The notes: generated from the sequence alone by a model not told the origin. A stretch of DNA of 64,000 nt from Anaerotruncus sp. (GCA_022009795.1 CP091724.1:1913501-1977500); one strand, 5' to 3'; shown: positions 8,422-18,930, numbered from the stretch's first letter. Translations and numbers: made by a program.

Positions 8422-10721
8422 AATTCAACCATGATTTTAAGCGCGGTGAATTCGGCGAATCACACCGCGAATACAAATGCGGCAATATAAATGCCGCTGT
8501 TGATTTTATCGGCGAAAGCGCAATGCGCGTGGCAATTTATAAAGACGGCTGTGAAATGCTGCCCACCTTCACCGTTAATCCCGGCAACGAATTTATGCTC
8601 GGCGGCAGGGATAAGCTTTCAACCGCCGATTTTGCACCGGGCAGCCCGAAAGTGCGGGCGGCAGATAATGTTGACTCCTTCACGCTCGACTGCGGAGTAA
8701 CGGCAGAACTTGATTTGCACAATTTTTTGCTTAAATACTCCGCTCCCGACGGCAGGGTTATATTTGAGGACCGCGCGCCCCTGGCATATAATTTTGAGGG
8801 CGAGTTCGGCGAGGAAACATATCATTACATTTCCCGCGAAAAGGGCGAGCACATCTACGGACTCGGCGATAAAAGCGGCAGGCTCAATAAGGCGGGTAAT
8901 GCCTATCGCATAGAAACTTCGGACAGTATGGGCTACAACGCCGAAACCTCAGACCCGCTTTACAAACATGTGCCGTTTTACATCTGTGAAAATTCCGCAG
9001 GGTGCTACGGAATTTATTATGACACGAGCGACACTTCTTTTGTTGATCTCGGGCGCGAAATAAATAATTATTATGAGCCGTTTAAATTCTTTAAAACAAA
9101 CGATGATTGCCTTGTTTATTACATCTTTTTCGGCACGAAGCTTTCGGTTTTGCAGCAATATGCAAGGCTTTGCGGCAGGCAGGCGTTTCCGCCGAAATGG
9201 AGCTTTGATTACTGCGCCAGCACGATGGCATACACCGATGCACCGGATGCGGAAAATCAAATGAATGCATTTCTTGAAAAGCTCGGCGAGCTCGGGCTTG
9301 CATGTGAGGGCTTTTATCTTTCCTCGGGCTACACCTCAATCGGAAATCAGCGCTGTGTTTTTAATTGGAATCATGATAAGTTTCCGAATCCGCAGGCGTT
9401 TATTGAGCGCTTTGCGCAAAACGGAATTCATTTGATTCCGAATATCAAGCCGGCGTTTTTAACGGATCACCCAATGTATTCCGAAATAGCCGAAAAGGGG
9501 CTTTTTGTTAAGGATAAAAGCGGCAAGCCGTTTATTACCCAGTTTTGGGACGGGCTCGGAAGTTATATAGATTTCACAAATCCGGCGGGATTTGATTTTT
9601 GGAGCAGGCAGGTAACGGAAAAGCTGCTTGATTTCGGAATAGACGCCACATGGAACGATAATAACGAATTTGATATTAAGGATAAGGATGCCATGGCGGC
9701 AGGCTTCGGCGGCGGAGAGCTTTCGGCAAGCCGAATCAGGCCGATACTCACTTATCTGATGGCGGCGTCATCATACACGGCGCAAATCAAAAAGCGCCCT
9801 AATGAGCGCCCGTTTCTTTCCACCCGCAGCGGCAGCAGTGCATTAAGGCGCCTTGCCCAAACCTGGAGCGGGGATAATTTCACATCGTTTAACGATTTAA
9901 AATATTGCCATTATGTTGGGCTTACGATGAGCCTTTCCGGCTTTTTCATTTACGGCCACGATTTGGGCGGATTTTCGGGCGATATGCCGAGCGAAGAGCT
10001 GCTTTTGCGCTGGATGCAGCACGGCGTTTTCGAGCCGAGATTTACCATTCATTCCTGGAATGTGGACGGCTCTGCCACAATGCCGTGGAGCTATCCCGAG
10101 GCAATCGGCGCAGCTAAGGAAATTCTTGCCGAGCGCCACCGCCTTGTGCCGTATCTTTATAACTGCGCCTATGATTGCGTGCAAAACGAAATACCGATGA
10201 ACGCGCCGCTTTTCCTTTACTACAATGATGAGGAAATTGATGAAAACTGCCATTCCATGATGGTGGGCAGGAATATTTTGGCAACCTTTATTTTGGATGA
10301 GGGCGAGCGGATAGCCAAAGCATATTTGCCGAAGGGCGAAATTTGGTATCTTAACGACCGTGCATATATGGGCGGGCAAACCGTTGAAATCGATATTCCC
10401 GCAAGGGGAGCCGTGCCTTATTTTGTAAGGGGCGGCAGTGTCGTTGCCGAAAACATCGGCGAATACGGCTTTAAAAAGGAAGAAAAGCTTGTGTTCACTG
10501 TTTATCCGATTGAAATCGGCAGCTTTAAAAGCAGTTTCTTTACGGATGACGGCAAAAGCTTTGATTATCTGCGCGGTGATTGCGTGCTGCTTGAATTTAC
10601 CGTTGAATGTAACGAATCGCAGGTTATCGTTACTTACAAAAATCTCGGCAACACGCCGTTTGAGCCTGAGCTGAGGCTCACGCCGGGCGACGGCCGCGAG
10701 CTTGCGGTGCGCAGGCAATAA
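8418..10721 (+). CDS. glycoside hydrolase family 31 (alpha-glucosidase/alpha-xylosidase type)
   Basis: Intact 767-residue GH31 enzyme. The N-terminal beta-sandwich leads to HIYGLGDKSG. The catalytic barrel contains WNDNNE with the nucleophile Asp414, where most relatives have WNDMNE. WSGDN gives the acid/base Asp486. GHDLGGF and FEPRFTIHSW line the -1 subsite, and a C-terminal beta domain follows. No signal peptide, so it acts on imported oligosaccharides. Whether it prefers glucose, xylose or galactose linkages cannot be told. It is coupled to the upstream carboxylesterase by a 4-base overlap. Confidence 0.93.
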   Translation: MKFNHDFKRGEFGESHREYKCGNINAAVDFIGESAMRVAIYKDGCEMLPTFTVNPGNEFMLGGRDKLSTADFAPGSPKVRAADNVDSFTLDCGVTAELDLHNFLLKYSAPDGRVIFEDRAPLAYNFEGEFGEETYHYISREKGEHIYGLGDKSGRLNKAGNAYRIETSDSMGYNAETSDPLYKHVPFYICENSAGCYGIYYDTSDTSFVDLGREINNYYEPFKFFKTNDDCLVYYIFFGTKLSVLQQYARLCGRQAFPPKWSFDYCASTMAYTDAPDAENQMNAFLEKLGELGLACEGFYLSSGYTSIGNQRCVFNWNHDKFPNPQAFIERFAQNGIHLIPNIKPAFLTDHPMYSEIAEKGLFVKDKSGKPFITQFWDGLGSYIDFTNPAGFDFWSRQVTEKLLDFGIDATWNDNNEFDIKDKDAMAAGFGGGELSASRIRPILTYLMAASSYTAQIKKRPNERPFLSTRSGSSALRRLAQTWSGDNFTSFNDLKYCHYVGLTMSLSGFFIYGHDLGGFSGDMPSEELLLRWMQHGVFEPRFTIHSWNVDGSATMPWSYPEAIGAAKEILAERHRLVPYLYNCAYDCVQNEIPMNAPLFLYYNDEEIDENCHSMMVGRNILATFILDEGERIAKAYLPKGEIWYLNDRAYMGGQTVEIDIPARGAVPYFVRGGSVVAENIGEYGFKKEEKLVFTVYPIEIGSFKSSFFTDDGKSFDYLRGDCVLLEFTVECNESQVIVTYKNLGNTPFEPELRLTPGDGRELAVRRQ

Positions 10722-10787
10722 ATTTTGCAATGCATTAAAATTTACACTGCAAAGATATACATTCAAATAACGCCGCAAGGCAAAAAG

Positions 10788-10822
10788 AAACCCCGTCTTG
10801 GTTTTCAAGACGGGGCGTTTTT
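10788..10822. terminator. bidirectional hairpin terminator
   Basis: AACCCCGTCTTG/CAAGACGGGG with a T run on the plus strand and an A-rich flank on the other side. It lies between convergent genes. Confidence 0.85.
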
Positions 10823-10852
10823 GCTATTTATAATGTCCTAATCACAGCCGGA

Positions 10853-11905
10853 TTAAGCAACCTTATGAGCTTCTGCTGCTCTTTCAAGAGCTGCTTTGTA
10901 ATCCTTTTGATCCGTGAAGATCTCATTCTTATACGGATTCTTGTGCTGAGCCTTGGAGCGCTTAATGATTGCGGCAAATACGCAAACATTGATTGCAATT
11001 GCAAGGATGGAGATAACAGCCTGTGCCTTCGGATTTGCGGAGGTGGGGGCAATGCCGTCCATCATCATTGAGGGAGTGTAGCCCTCCGGATAAACGGTGG
11101 TGAGCACGCCGAACGGCTCCATATCCTGAAACAGCGGGAATACTTGGGCAAACATGCACCAAATTGCAAGGGTGTTTGCGCGATTCTGAATCCAGCCGCC
11201 CTTGTTCCAAAACGCATTTGCGAATGTGGGAGCAAGCAGAAGAGCAAGACCGCAATACCAGGAATGTGAGGGCAGATTAAGATATGTATATTCAAAGTTC
11301 CAAACATCATATGCAAGGATATAGCACCAGGTCATATCCGGCCAAAGCATATCTTGCTGATTTTTAGATGAATAAATTCCCCACCAGCCGGTCATGCAAA
11401 GGATGTTGATTAAGCCGGCGATACCGTTGAGCCAGTTCCACCAGCCGCCGTAGATGTAAACGCCCTCCGAAGAAAGCCACCAGCCGCCTGTGAAGCCGCC
11501 CTTGATTGCAGACTCGAAATCGGATGCAACCGCAATAAGAATGTTGATTGCAACGATAACAAACGGGAAAACCTTAAACCATTCTTTTTTGCCGATGCTC
11601 CATTTGTATTTAAGCATCATAAAGCCTATGCAGCCCGCCGTTGCGGCATAAAGCTTTGCATAGTGGAACCAACCGTTCATATAAAGATATGTTTGGTTGT
11701 TTACAGCCCATTCCGCGCCGTTTTTGGCTGCCACGGCAACAACGATGAAATAAACCGAAAGAGCCGCGGGAACCGCAAGGAACAGACCTATTCCGCCCGC
11801 CTTGGAGCGGCGTGCGATTTCATTGAGAACAATGAGGCCGACGAAAACAAGCACCCAGCCCAGAAGCTGATAAAATGAATGTTCGCCGTAAATTTGGAAC
11901 AACAT
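10853..11905 (-). CDS. multi-pass membrane protein, DUF5692-like
   Basis: Intact 350-residue protein with about nine hydrophobic segments (for example LLGWVLVFVGLIVLNEI near the start and AVISILAIAINVCVFAAII near the end). It has unusual Trp-rich loops (GGWWLSSEG, GGWWNWLNG, TGWWGIYSS) and a charged C-terminal tail. I think it belongs to the DUF5692 family, from memory. A good ribosome site (GGGAGAGG) precedes the ATG. It is the last gene of the hypB-flavoprotein-hypA series and lies 57 bases after hypA, so it is probably cotranscribed. Its role is unknown; a partner of the flavoprotein or a transporter are both possible. Confidence 0.75.
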   Translation of the reverse strand: MLFQIYGEHSFYQLLGWVLVFVGLIVLNEIARRSKAGGIGLFLAVPAALSVYFIVVAVAAKNGAEWAVNNQTYLYMNGWFHYAKLYAATAGCIGFMMLKYKWSIGKKEWFKVFPFVIVAINILIAVASDFESAIKGGFTGGWWLSSEGVYIYGGWWNWLNGIAGLINILCMTGWWGIYSSKNQQDMLWPDMTWCYILAYDVWNFEYTYLNLPSHSWYCGLALLLAPTFANAFWNKGGWIQNRANTLAIWCMFAQVFPLFQDMEPFGVLTTVYPEGYTPSMMMDGIAPTSANPKAQAVISILAIAINVCVFAAIIKRSKAQHKNPYKNEIFTDQKDYKAALERAAEAHKVA

Positions 11906-11961
11906 AGTTTCCTCTCCCTATAAAAATATATTTTTAGGTTCAAAAAGTGAGCCTTAGCTTG

Positions 11962-12306
11962 CTAAAGAGCCTCTATTTCCTTAATGTTTATTTCATTTCC
12001 GGAAATGAGGTAGGTGTTTTCCGAGCCGCACAGCGGGCAAATTTTGCCGTGCTTCACCGTTTCATAGGTGCCTTTGCAATCCTCGCAAAAGGTTACGGCG
12101 GGAATAACCTCGATTTGCAGCCTTGCGCCGCTCATCAATTCATTTTTAGCGCACGCCCAATTCCAGCAATCATCAAGATAATTGTGCAGCACGCCCGAAA
12201 CCTCGCCGAGCTCTATTGTGACTGCATTCACCTTTTTTAATTGATTTTCTGCGGCAACGCCTTCAATGCTTTTTATAATGTGAAAAACTATTCCCAATTC
12301 GTGCAT
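11962..12306 (-). CDS. hypA: HypA nickel-insertion protein
   Basis: Nickel metallochaperone that works with HypB in maturation of NiFe hydrogenase (or urease). It has the nickel-binding N-terminus MHE and a zinc-ribbon of Cys74-x2-Cys77 and Cys90-x2-Cys93. Its 114 residues match the family length. The start lies next to the stop of the upstream flavoprotein gene (ATG 12306, stop 12309-12311), so the two are coupled. No hydrogenase, hypC, D, E or F gene is seen in the window. Confidence 0.9.
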   Translation of the reverse strand: MHELGIVFHIIKSIEGVAAENQLKKVNAVTIELGEVSGVLHNYLDDCWNWACAKNELMSGARLQIEVIPAVTFCEDCKGTYETVKHGKICPLCGSENTYLISGNEINIKEIEAL

Positions 12307-12308
12307 TA

Positions 12309-15144
12309 TTATTTTCCTTTGTTTGCACGCTTGATTTTGATGTTTCGCTTAATCATATACGGCAAAATTGCTTTCATCTTATCATCCGAATTAACCATGT
12401 TGCTGCATTCCGGGTGATCGCGGTGAAGCTTAATCGCGTCAAATTCACACTTTGTGGTGCATATTCCGCAGCCGATGCATTTGTTTTCATCAACAACCGA
12501 AGCGCCGCAGCCGAGGCAACGCGCGGTTTCGATTTTAACCTGAGCCTCCGTGAGCGGCTTATGTGCGTCGCGGAAAGACTTTTTGCGGTCTATGCTGCCG
12601 TCCGTTCCCGGGATTTGGCGGGATGAATTATCGTAGCTTTCAATTTTGATGTCGTTTTTATCAAGCTCAATAAAGTCGCGTCTGTTTCTGCCGATGGTAA
12701 GGCTTGCATTGTAATGAACAAAGCGGTGAATTGATTCTGCTCCCTCCTTGCCTGCGGCAATTGCGTCAATTGCAAATTTGTGCCCTGTGTAAACATCTCC
12801 GCCAACGAAGATATCCTCCTGAGCGGTTTGATAAGTGAGCTTATCGGCAACGGGGCCGTTTCCTCTGCCCAGCTCAACCTTTTCGTTTTTTTAAGCATAT
12901 CGCCCCAAAGAATGCTTTGGCCGATGGAAAGATAAATATCGTCGCATTCAAGCTGCATTGTGTCGTTATCGTCATACTGCGGATTGAATCTGCCGTTTTC
13001 ATCCTTAACGGAGGTGCATTTTTTAAGAATGACGCCGCAAACCTTGCCGGAATCGGTGAGAATTTCTTTTAATCCCCATCCGTTGTTTATTGTTATGCCC
13101 TCGTCCTCCGTTTCAAACACTTCTTCATCGGAAGCGGGCATTTCTTCTCTGCTTTCAAGGCAATACATGCCGATAATATCGGCACCGCAGCGCTTTGATG
13201 AGCGCGCAACATCAACCGCAACATTGCCGCCGCCGATAACAACGGTTTTTCTGCCGGAAAGGTCAAGCTCGTGGTTTTCGGCTATCTTGTGCAGAATATC
13301 AACCGCACTCATAACGCCCTCGGCATCCTCACCCGAAACGCCTGCCTTGCGGCTTCCTTGGCAGCCGATTGCAATGTAAAATGCTTCGTAGCCCTGAGCA
13401 CGAAGCTCGTCAAGAGTGATGTCCTTGCCAACCTCGACTCCGCATTTGATTTCAACACCGAGTGCGCGGATAACATCGATTTCCGCTTCAACAACATCTT
13501 TCTCAAGCTTGTAAGACGGAATTCCATATGTAAGCATACCGCCGGGTTTTTCGTTTTTTTCAAAAACGGTGGGTCTGTAACCGGTTACCGCAAGATAATA
13601 TGCGCATGAAAGCCCTGCGGGGCCGCCGCCTATTATTGCGATTTTGTTGTTGAATTCTCCTCTGTTTGAGGGAATAACTTTTTTAGGAATATATCTTGTT
13701 GCAGAATCAAGATCCTGCTGTGCTATAAAGCGCTTAACCTCGTCAATTGCAACTGCCTCGTCAATTGTGCCTCTTGTGCATGCATCCTCACAGCGCCTGT
13801 TGCAAACTCGGCCGCAAACGGCAGGGAAGGGGTTTTCTTTTTTTATAAGAGCAAGCGCATCTGTGTATCTGCCCTGAGCTGCCATTTTAAGATAGCCCTG
13901 AACGGCAATGTGCGCCGGGCAGGCGGTTTTGCAGGGCGCCGTGCCGGTGTCGTAGCAATTGATTCTGTTTTTATCTCTGTAATCCGGGCTCCATTTTTCC
14001 TTGCCCCATTTAACCGCATCCGGAAGCTCCTGCTTGGGATAAGTTACCTCTGAGCCGTCTTTCTTGCAAAGCTTTTGGCCAAGCTTAACGGCGCCTGCCG
14101 GGCAATATTCAACGCATCTGCCGCAGGCAACGCAATCCTTTGCCTCAACCCTTGCCACATATGCCGAACGGCTCATATTCGGCGTGTTGAAAAGCTGCGA
14201 TGTGCGAAGCGCGTTGCAAACCTTAACCTGGCAGTTGCAGATTGCGAAAATTTTGTTTTCGCCGTCTATATTCGTAATTTGGTGCACAAAGCCGTTGTCT
14301 TCTGCTCTTTGCAGAATTTCCATAACCTGCTCGCGGGTGATGTAGTGCCCCTTGTTTGTTTCAACAAGGTAATCCGCCATATCGCCAACGCCGATGCACC
14401 AATCCTCGGGATCATCGGCACAGCCCTCGCCCAAAACAGAGCGTGAATAGCGGCAAGAGCACGGGCCTGCGGCATATTTGCCGTCATATTTATCAAGCCA
14501 GTGAGAAATGTGCTCAATCGGCACGGATTTGTTTTCCATATCTATGGCTTTTTCAACGGGAATAACATGCATTCCTATTCCCGCGCCTCCGGGAGGCACC
14601 ATCGGCGTTATCTTTTCAAGCGGAAGCTGAGTCATTCTTTCAAAAAAAGCTTGCCACTTCGGGGTGCTCGCAGATGTTTTTCCCATTTCATATTAAAGAA
14701 TTCGGCACTGCCGGGCACAAACATAGGCAGCACATATTGCTTTTCGTGCAGGGGGTTTTCCCAATTGTATTCAATCAGGCCGATTTGCGCCATATCGTCA
14801 AGAATTTTTGCAAGGTAAGCTTCGTCCTTGCCCGTGGCTTTAATCATTTGGGGCATAGTCATGCCCTTATGCACTTTCATTTTAAGCGCAACCTCTGCCA
14901 TTTCATCCGTTACCATGGCGGCAAGTCCCCAATATTCGGGGTCATTTACCGTCAATTTTTTCGCCCACTTTGGGCATCCACGGCATTTTTATAAAGCACG
15001 CGGTCCGTAATCTTTGTGCCCATCTTTATGATAAGCTCCCTCGGCGGCTCGTTGCTGTGATTTTTCATAATAATGCATAACGCGCTCCGCGCTCGGATAC
15101 GATTTGCCCTCGGGCTTCATTTTGTCAAATTTATATTCATACAT
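12309..15144 (-). CDS. large Fe-S / FAD oxidoreductase (glutamate synthase small-subunit-like)
   Basis: One gene of about 940 codons broken by roughly five homopolymer errors. Order from the N-terminus: a helical domain with VTDEMAEVALKM and NWENPLHEKQYVLP; a Cys-rich region GPCSCRYSRS; a ferredoxin cluster DCVACGRCVEYCP; and the GltD-like part with CKTACPAHIAVQGY and CNRRCEDAC. Next come the FAD Rossmann motif GGGPAGLSCAYY and the NAD(P) motif GGGNVAVDVA. After a further frame break near 12890 a second ferredoxin-like stretch follows (CLGCGASVV, CIGCGICTTKC). It resembles flavoproteins that move electrons from NAD(P)H to Fe-S partners in anaerobes. Its location between hypB and hypA is notable. 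The partner and substrate are unknown. Confidence 0.8.
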
Positions 15145-15171
15145 AAAACACACTCTCCCTCGCTTTATGCC

Positions 15172-15846
15172 TTATTTTTGCCACTCGTGAACTTCGTTAA
15201 GCAGCCAGTTTGCCCATTCGTCTATGCCCTCGCCCGTTTTTGCGCAGATGAGGAAAACCTTTGCGTTCGGATTTCTTTTCTTAATATATTCCCTGCATTT
15301 TTCAACGTCAAAATCAAAATATGGAAGCACATCGATTTTGTTTATCAGCACAACATCGCAAATTGAAAACATAAGCGGGTATTTAAGCGGCTTGTCGTCG
15401 CCCTCGGGCACGGAAAGAATCATTGCGTTTTTAACTGCTCCCGTGTCAAATTCCGCCGGGCACACAAGATTGCCCACATTTTCAAGAATTGCAAGCTCAA
15501 CATCGTCTGTGTTAAGCCCTTCAAGGCCCTGCCTTGTCATTTCCGCATCAAGGTGGCACATTCCGCCGGTGTGAAGCTGAATTGATTTAACTCCCGTTTC
15601 GGCAATCTTTTTAGCGTCCACATCGCTGTCTATATCGGCCTCCATAACGCCGATTTTAACCTTATCTTTAAGCGCGCCTATTGTGGCTTTTAAGGTGGTG
15701 GTTTTGCCCGAGCCCGGAGAGGACATCAAATTCAGCAAAAAAACACCCCTCTTTCCTTTAAGCTTTTGCGAAGCGCAGCGGCTTCGTCATCGTTGTTTTT
15801 TTAAATACGCTTTGCTTAATTTCAAGAATTTTTTTACTTCATCCAT
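15172..15846 (-). CDS. hypB: HypB GTPase, nickel insertion
   Basis: G3E-family GTPase that loads nickel together with HypA. LMSSPGSGKTTTL is the P-loop, EADIDSDVDA is switch I, HTGGMCHLDAEM holds the metal-binding Cys/His, ENVGNLVCPAEFD is the family signature and INKIDVLP is the NKxD base-recognition motif. The uninterrupted frame begins only at the P-loop. Repairing an A run and a T run upstream adds DEVKKFLKLSKAYL and KERGVFLL, giving an ATG at 15846 preceded by GGAGAAG. No His-rich nickel-storage stretch is present. It is the first gene of the operon. Confidence 0.9.
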
Positions 15847-15880
15847 TTCGCACTTCTCCATAATTGTTTTATCGTTTTCC

Positions 15881-15910
15881 ATTCTACAATGTGTGTGAAT
15901 AAATTGTCAA
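15881..15910 (-). promoter_or_regulatory. sigma-A-type promoter of the hypB operon
   Basis: On the minus strand TTGACA, 18-base spacer, TAGAAT, about 35 bases before the chosen hypB start. Confidence 0.7.
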
Positions 15911-16006
15911 TATGATATTAATGGATTTTACAATTTTGTTAGATTTGTAAATAATTGTGTGAATTTTTTTGTTACGATATTCGGTTTTTTTATCATTTTT
16001 TTAACA

Positions 16007-16035
16007 TTGACAATCATTTGTCATTCGGTTAATAT
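16007..16035 (+). promoter_or_regulatory. sigma-A-type promoter of the small membrane-protein pair
   Basis: TTGACA, 17-base spacer, TAATAT, 70 bases before the start codon at 16105; AAGGAGG precedes that ATG. Confidence 0.7.
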
Positions 16036-16104
16036 ATAAGCGAATATACATTGCTTGAGCCGCGCAGTTTGATTGCCCGGCATTATTTTAAGGAGGATTT
16101 TGTT

Positions 16105-16525
16105 ATGGCATGTTTTCTTGTTCCCGCAGCAGAGGCGATTATAGTTTCCGCAGCTGTGAAAATATCAGAAAAAAATGAAAAAGCCAAATACAGCTTGCCT
16201 GAGGGTGCTGTTAAGCATACGGAAACAGCAGGGGATTCTCATAAGCTTCCTTTTTTTCCAAAAAGCTTTCTTGGCTCAGAAATTTGCTTTTGGGGCGACA
16301 CGATTTTTGCTTGTGTTCGAGCATTTGTGGCACGGTGAAATTTCGCCGTTTTTCCCATTTTTAACGGCGGCGTCAAATCCGCAGGATACGGCCGTGATGC
16401 TGCATGAATTGGCAACCGTCGGCGTTTCAATGACGGTGGCGGTAACCGCAATTTGGGGCGTAATGCTTTTGGCGGCAAAAATCAAGGAATCAAAAATCGA
16501 AAAAGCCGAAAGGGTTAAGGAATAA
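16105..16525 (+). CDS. conserved small membrane protein of unknown function (first of pair)
   Basis: About 139 residues after removing one T from the run near 16249-16255. It starts MACFLVPAAEAI with a short hydrophobic segment, has a polar middle, then LVFEHLWHGEISPFFPFL and a C-terminal helix (about GVSMTVAVTAIWGVMLLAA) with a Lys/Glu-rich cytosolic tail. I believe similar unnamed proteins occur in other Clostridia, from memory. AAGGAGG precedes the start. The stop overlaps the ATG of the next membrane gene, so they are made together. Function unknown. Confidence 0.7.
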
Positions 16526-16876
16526 TGACTTTGCTTATATCAACCGCGGCAGCAATTGCGGCAACCCTTGTGTGGTATTTTTGCAAAAGGCGATCCGAAT
16601 TTAAGCTTTCGCTTCTTTGTTTCATGTTTTGGGGCGCTTCGATAATGTGGCTTGTGGATGCGGTTTTTGAATATGTGAGCGATGGCGCTGTAATATTTAC
16701 CCCTGCGGCTTCGGATATGCTTAACGATGCATTTCTCGGCGCGGCGGTTGTGATTTTTGGCGCTTGTTATTTGGCTTGCGGCACTTTTGATAAAAGACCC
16801 AAACGGCGTTCTCACCGATTTGTTTAAAAACAAAAGCGGCAATGCCGATAATAAAAAAATGATAAATAATTATTAA
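16525..16876 (+). CDS. small membrane protein of unknown function (second of pair)
   Basis: About 116 residues after removing one T near 16754. It has an N-terminal helix (LLISTAAAIAATLVWYF), a second hydrophobic stretch around CFMFWGASIMWLVDAVFEY and a third (VILALVIWLAALLI) before a polar tail ending in KMINNY. It is coupled to the upstream gene by a one-base overlap (TAATG) and followed by a strong terminator. The pair forms its own transcription unit. No family recognised. Confidence 0.65.
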
Positions 16877-16895
16877 ATATAGAGTAAATAAGAAT

Positions 16896-16930
16896 GCAGG
16901 GCACGATAATCCGTTGCCCTGCGTTTTTTT
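16896..16930 (+). terminator. rho-independent terminator
   Basis: GCAGGGCA/TGCCCTGC followed by GTTTTTTT. Confidence 0.85.
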
Positions 16931-17011
16931 AATGTGCAATGATTTATATTTGCCAAACAGGATATTCATGAGGCTGTATTGCGCGTTAAAACATCTTTGA
17001 GCATAATCCGA

Positions 17012-17040
17012 TTGTGGTTTTGCGGCAGATTTGATATAAT
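17012..17040 (+). promoter_or_regulatory. promoter of the macro-domain gene
   Basis: TTGTGG, 17-base spacer, perfect TATAAT, 97 bases before the start codon. Confidence 0.6.
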
Positions 17041-17136
17041 ATAGAAAATTACGATGAGCGGGCGATAAATGCGTGCGCGATTTGCCTGCACGGATATGCA
17101 AACGCAATTTTAAAATAAAGAAAGCGAGTCGGTGAT

Positions 17137-18148
17137 ATGCCGCTTCAAATAATACGAAACGATATAACAAAAATCAAATGTGATGCCGTTGTGAATGCGG
17201 CCAATTCCTCTTTGCTCGGCGGCGGAGGGGTGGACGGAGCAATTCACAAAGCCGCAGGCAGGCAATTATTGCGCGAATGCAAAACGCTCGGCGGGTGCGA
17301 AACGGGCAAAGCAAAAATTACAAAGGGATATGATTTGCCCTGTAAATATGTTATTCACACTGTGGGGCCGATTTGGCGCGGTGGCGATTTCGGTGAGCGC
17401 GCTTTGCTTGAATCCTGCTACCGCGAATCGCTTAATCTTGCGCTGGAGCATGGGTGTGAGTCCGTGGCGTTTCCGCTTATTTCTTCGGGTGCTTACGGCT
17501 ATCCCAAAGAGCAGGCATTGCAGATTGCCGTGAATGAAATCGGCAAATTTTTGCTTTCGCACGATATGCTTGCGTATATTGCGGTGTTTGATAAGGCAAG
17601 TTTTAAGCTCAGCCGCAGGCTTGTTTGCGATATTGAGGAATATATAGATGAAAAATTATGTGGATTTGAATTTTGAAGCACGAAGCCGCGCCCTTTATGC
17701 GCCGATGTGCGCTTCGGAAGCCCTTTTGCCGAAAGAGGATTTTGCGGACGCAGCAACTTCTTTTTGCACTCCTGCCGAAAGCCTCGGCAGTGCCCTTGAA
17801 AATCTTGACGAAAGCTTTTCGCAAATGCTGTTCAGAAAAATAGATGAAAAAGGGGCTTACGGATTCGCAGGCTTATAAAAAGGCAAATGTGGATCGCAGG
17901 TTGTTTTCAAAAATTCGCTCGGATGCGAACTATAAACCGAGCAAGCCCACCGCCATTGCCTTTGCGATTGCTCTGGAGCTGAGCCTTGAGGAAACAAACG
18001 ATTTCTTAATGAAAGCGGGCTTTGTACTTTCGCGCAGCAATAAATTTGATGTGATAATCGAATATTTCATCAAACACGGCAATTATAATATTTTTTTGAA
18101 ATCAATGAGGCACTGTTTGAATTCGATCAGCAGCTTCTCGGCGCATAG
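17137..18148 (+). CDS. macro-domain (ADP-ribose processing) protein with C-terminal helical domain
   Basis: Residues 1-180 form a macro domain of the YmdB/O-acetyl-ADP-ribose deacetylase type: DAVVNAANSSLLGGGGVDGAIH with the conserved Asn, IHTVGP and ISSGAYGYP. After a frame repair in the A run near 17652 the protein continues into a second domain with LDESFSQMLFRKIDEKG. A second repair near 17857 adds LTDSQAYKKANVDRRLFSKIR and SKPTAIAFAIALELSLEE, and a third near 18096 adds FEINEALFEFDQQLLGA and the stop. The C-terminal part looks like a small helical, possibly DNA- or protein-binding, domain. This fusion is familiar to me from Clostridia. Likely role: removal of ADP-ribose adducts or sensing of ADP-ribose. 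Confidence 0.85.
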
Positions 18149-18173
18149 CGCCCGAAAACGGCAGGAAAATACA

Positions 18174-18930
18174 ATGAACTTTAATGATAATCAAAGCGAA
18201 AACGCATTGCAGCTTCGCGGTAAAAAAATTTCGATTTTCGGCGATTCGATAAGCACGCTTATAGGCTATAACCCTAAGGGATACAACTTGTTTTTCACGG
18301 GCGGAACCTGCCAAAAGGCGGGCGTGCGCACGGCAGAGGATACCTGGTGGGGAAAGGTGATCGGCTCTTTGGGCGGCGAACTGCTGGTTAATAATTCCTG
18401 GTCGGGCAGCTGCGTAACGAAATTGCCGAATAGGGAAGGGCTTTTCCCCTCCGGCTGCAGTGACGAAAGAACAAGCGCCCTTCACAGCGGTCTGCAAATG
18501 CCGGAGATTATTATTGTTTATCTCGGCACAAATGATTGGGCAAACGGCGTTTTGCCGCGGTACGGCGGCGAATTTGCCCGCGGTGAGGTCGATTGGGAGT
18601 TCGTTTTTGAAGCGGCTTATTGCGAAATGCTTAAAAAGCTGAAACATAATTATCCCGCGGTGCAAATATTTTTGCTGCACGCTTTGCGCGGCTTATATGT
18701 CGCAAAAATCCCGAATTTGTTTTTTTAACGAAAATGCGGGCGGAATAAATATAAAAGAGTATAATGCCGCAATTTGCAGAGCGGCAGAAAACCAAAATTG
18801 CAGGCCGATTGATTTGTATAAATATGCCGTGCCGTATGATTCGATTGACGGCACACACCCCAATAAAGGCGGAATGAGCACCTTGGCGGATCTTATTCTG
18901 CGCGAAATGCTCGGCGAAAACAATGCGTGA
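18174..18930 (+). CDS. SGNH/GDSL hydrolase
   Basis: About 250 residues after a frame repair in a T run near 18670. Block I is IFGDSISTL with the nucleophile Ser. NNSWSGS is block II-like, YLGTNDW is block III, and DGTHPNKGGM carries the catalytic Asp and His of block V. No signal peptide, so it is cytosolic. It starts 9 bases after AGGAAA and 25 bases after the macro-domain gene, so the two may be cotranscribed. The family cleaves esters of many kinds, including acetyl-xylan and lysophospholipid; the substrate here is unknown. Confidence 0.85.

Noticed and set aside
9897..10808. Long antisense ORF (303 codons) opposite the GH31 gene
   Set aside because: A product of the codon bias of GH31; Cys/His/Arg-rich sequence with no signals for translation.
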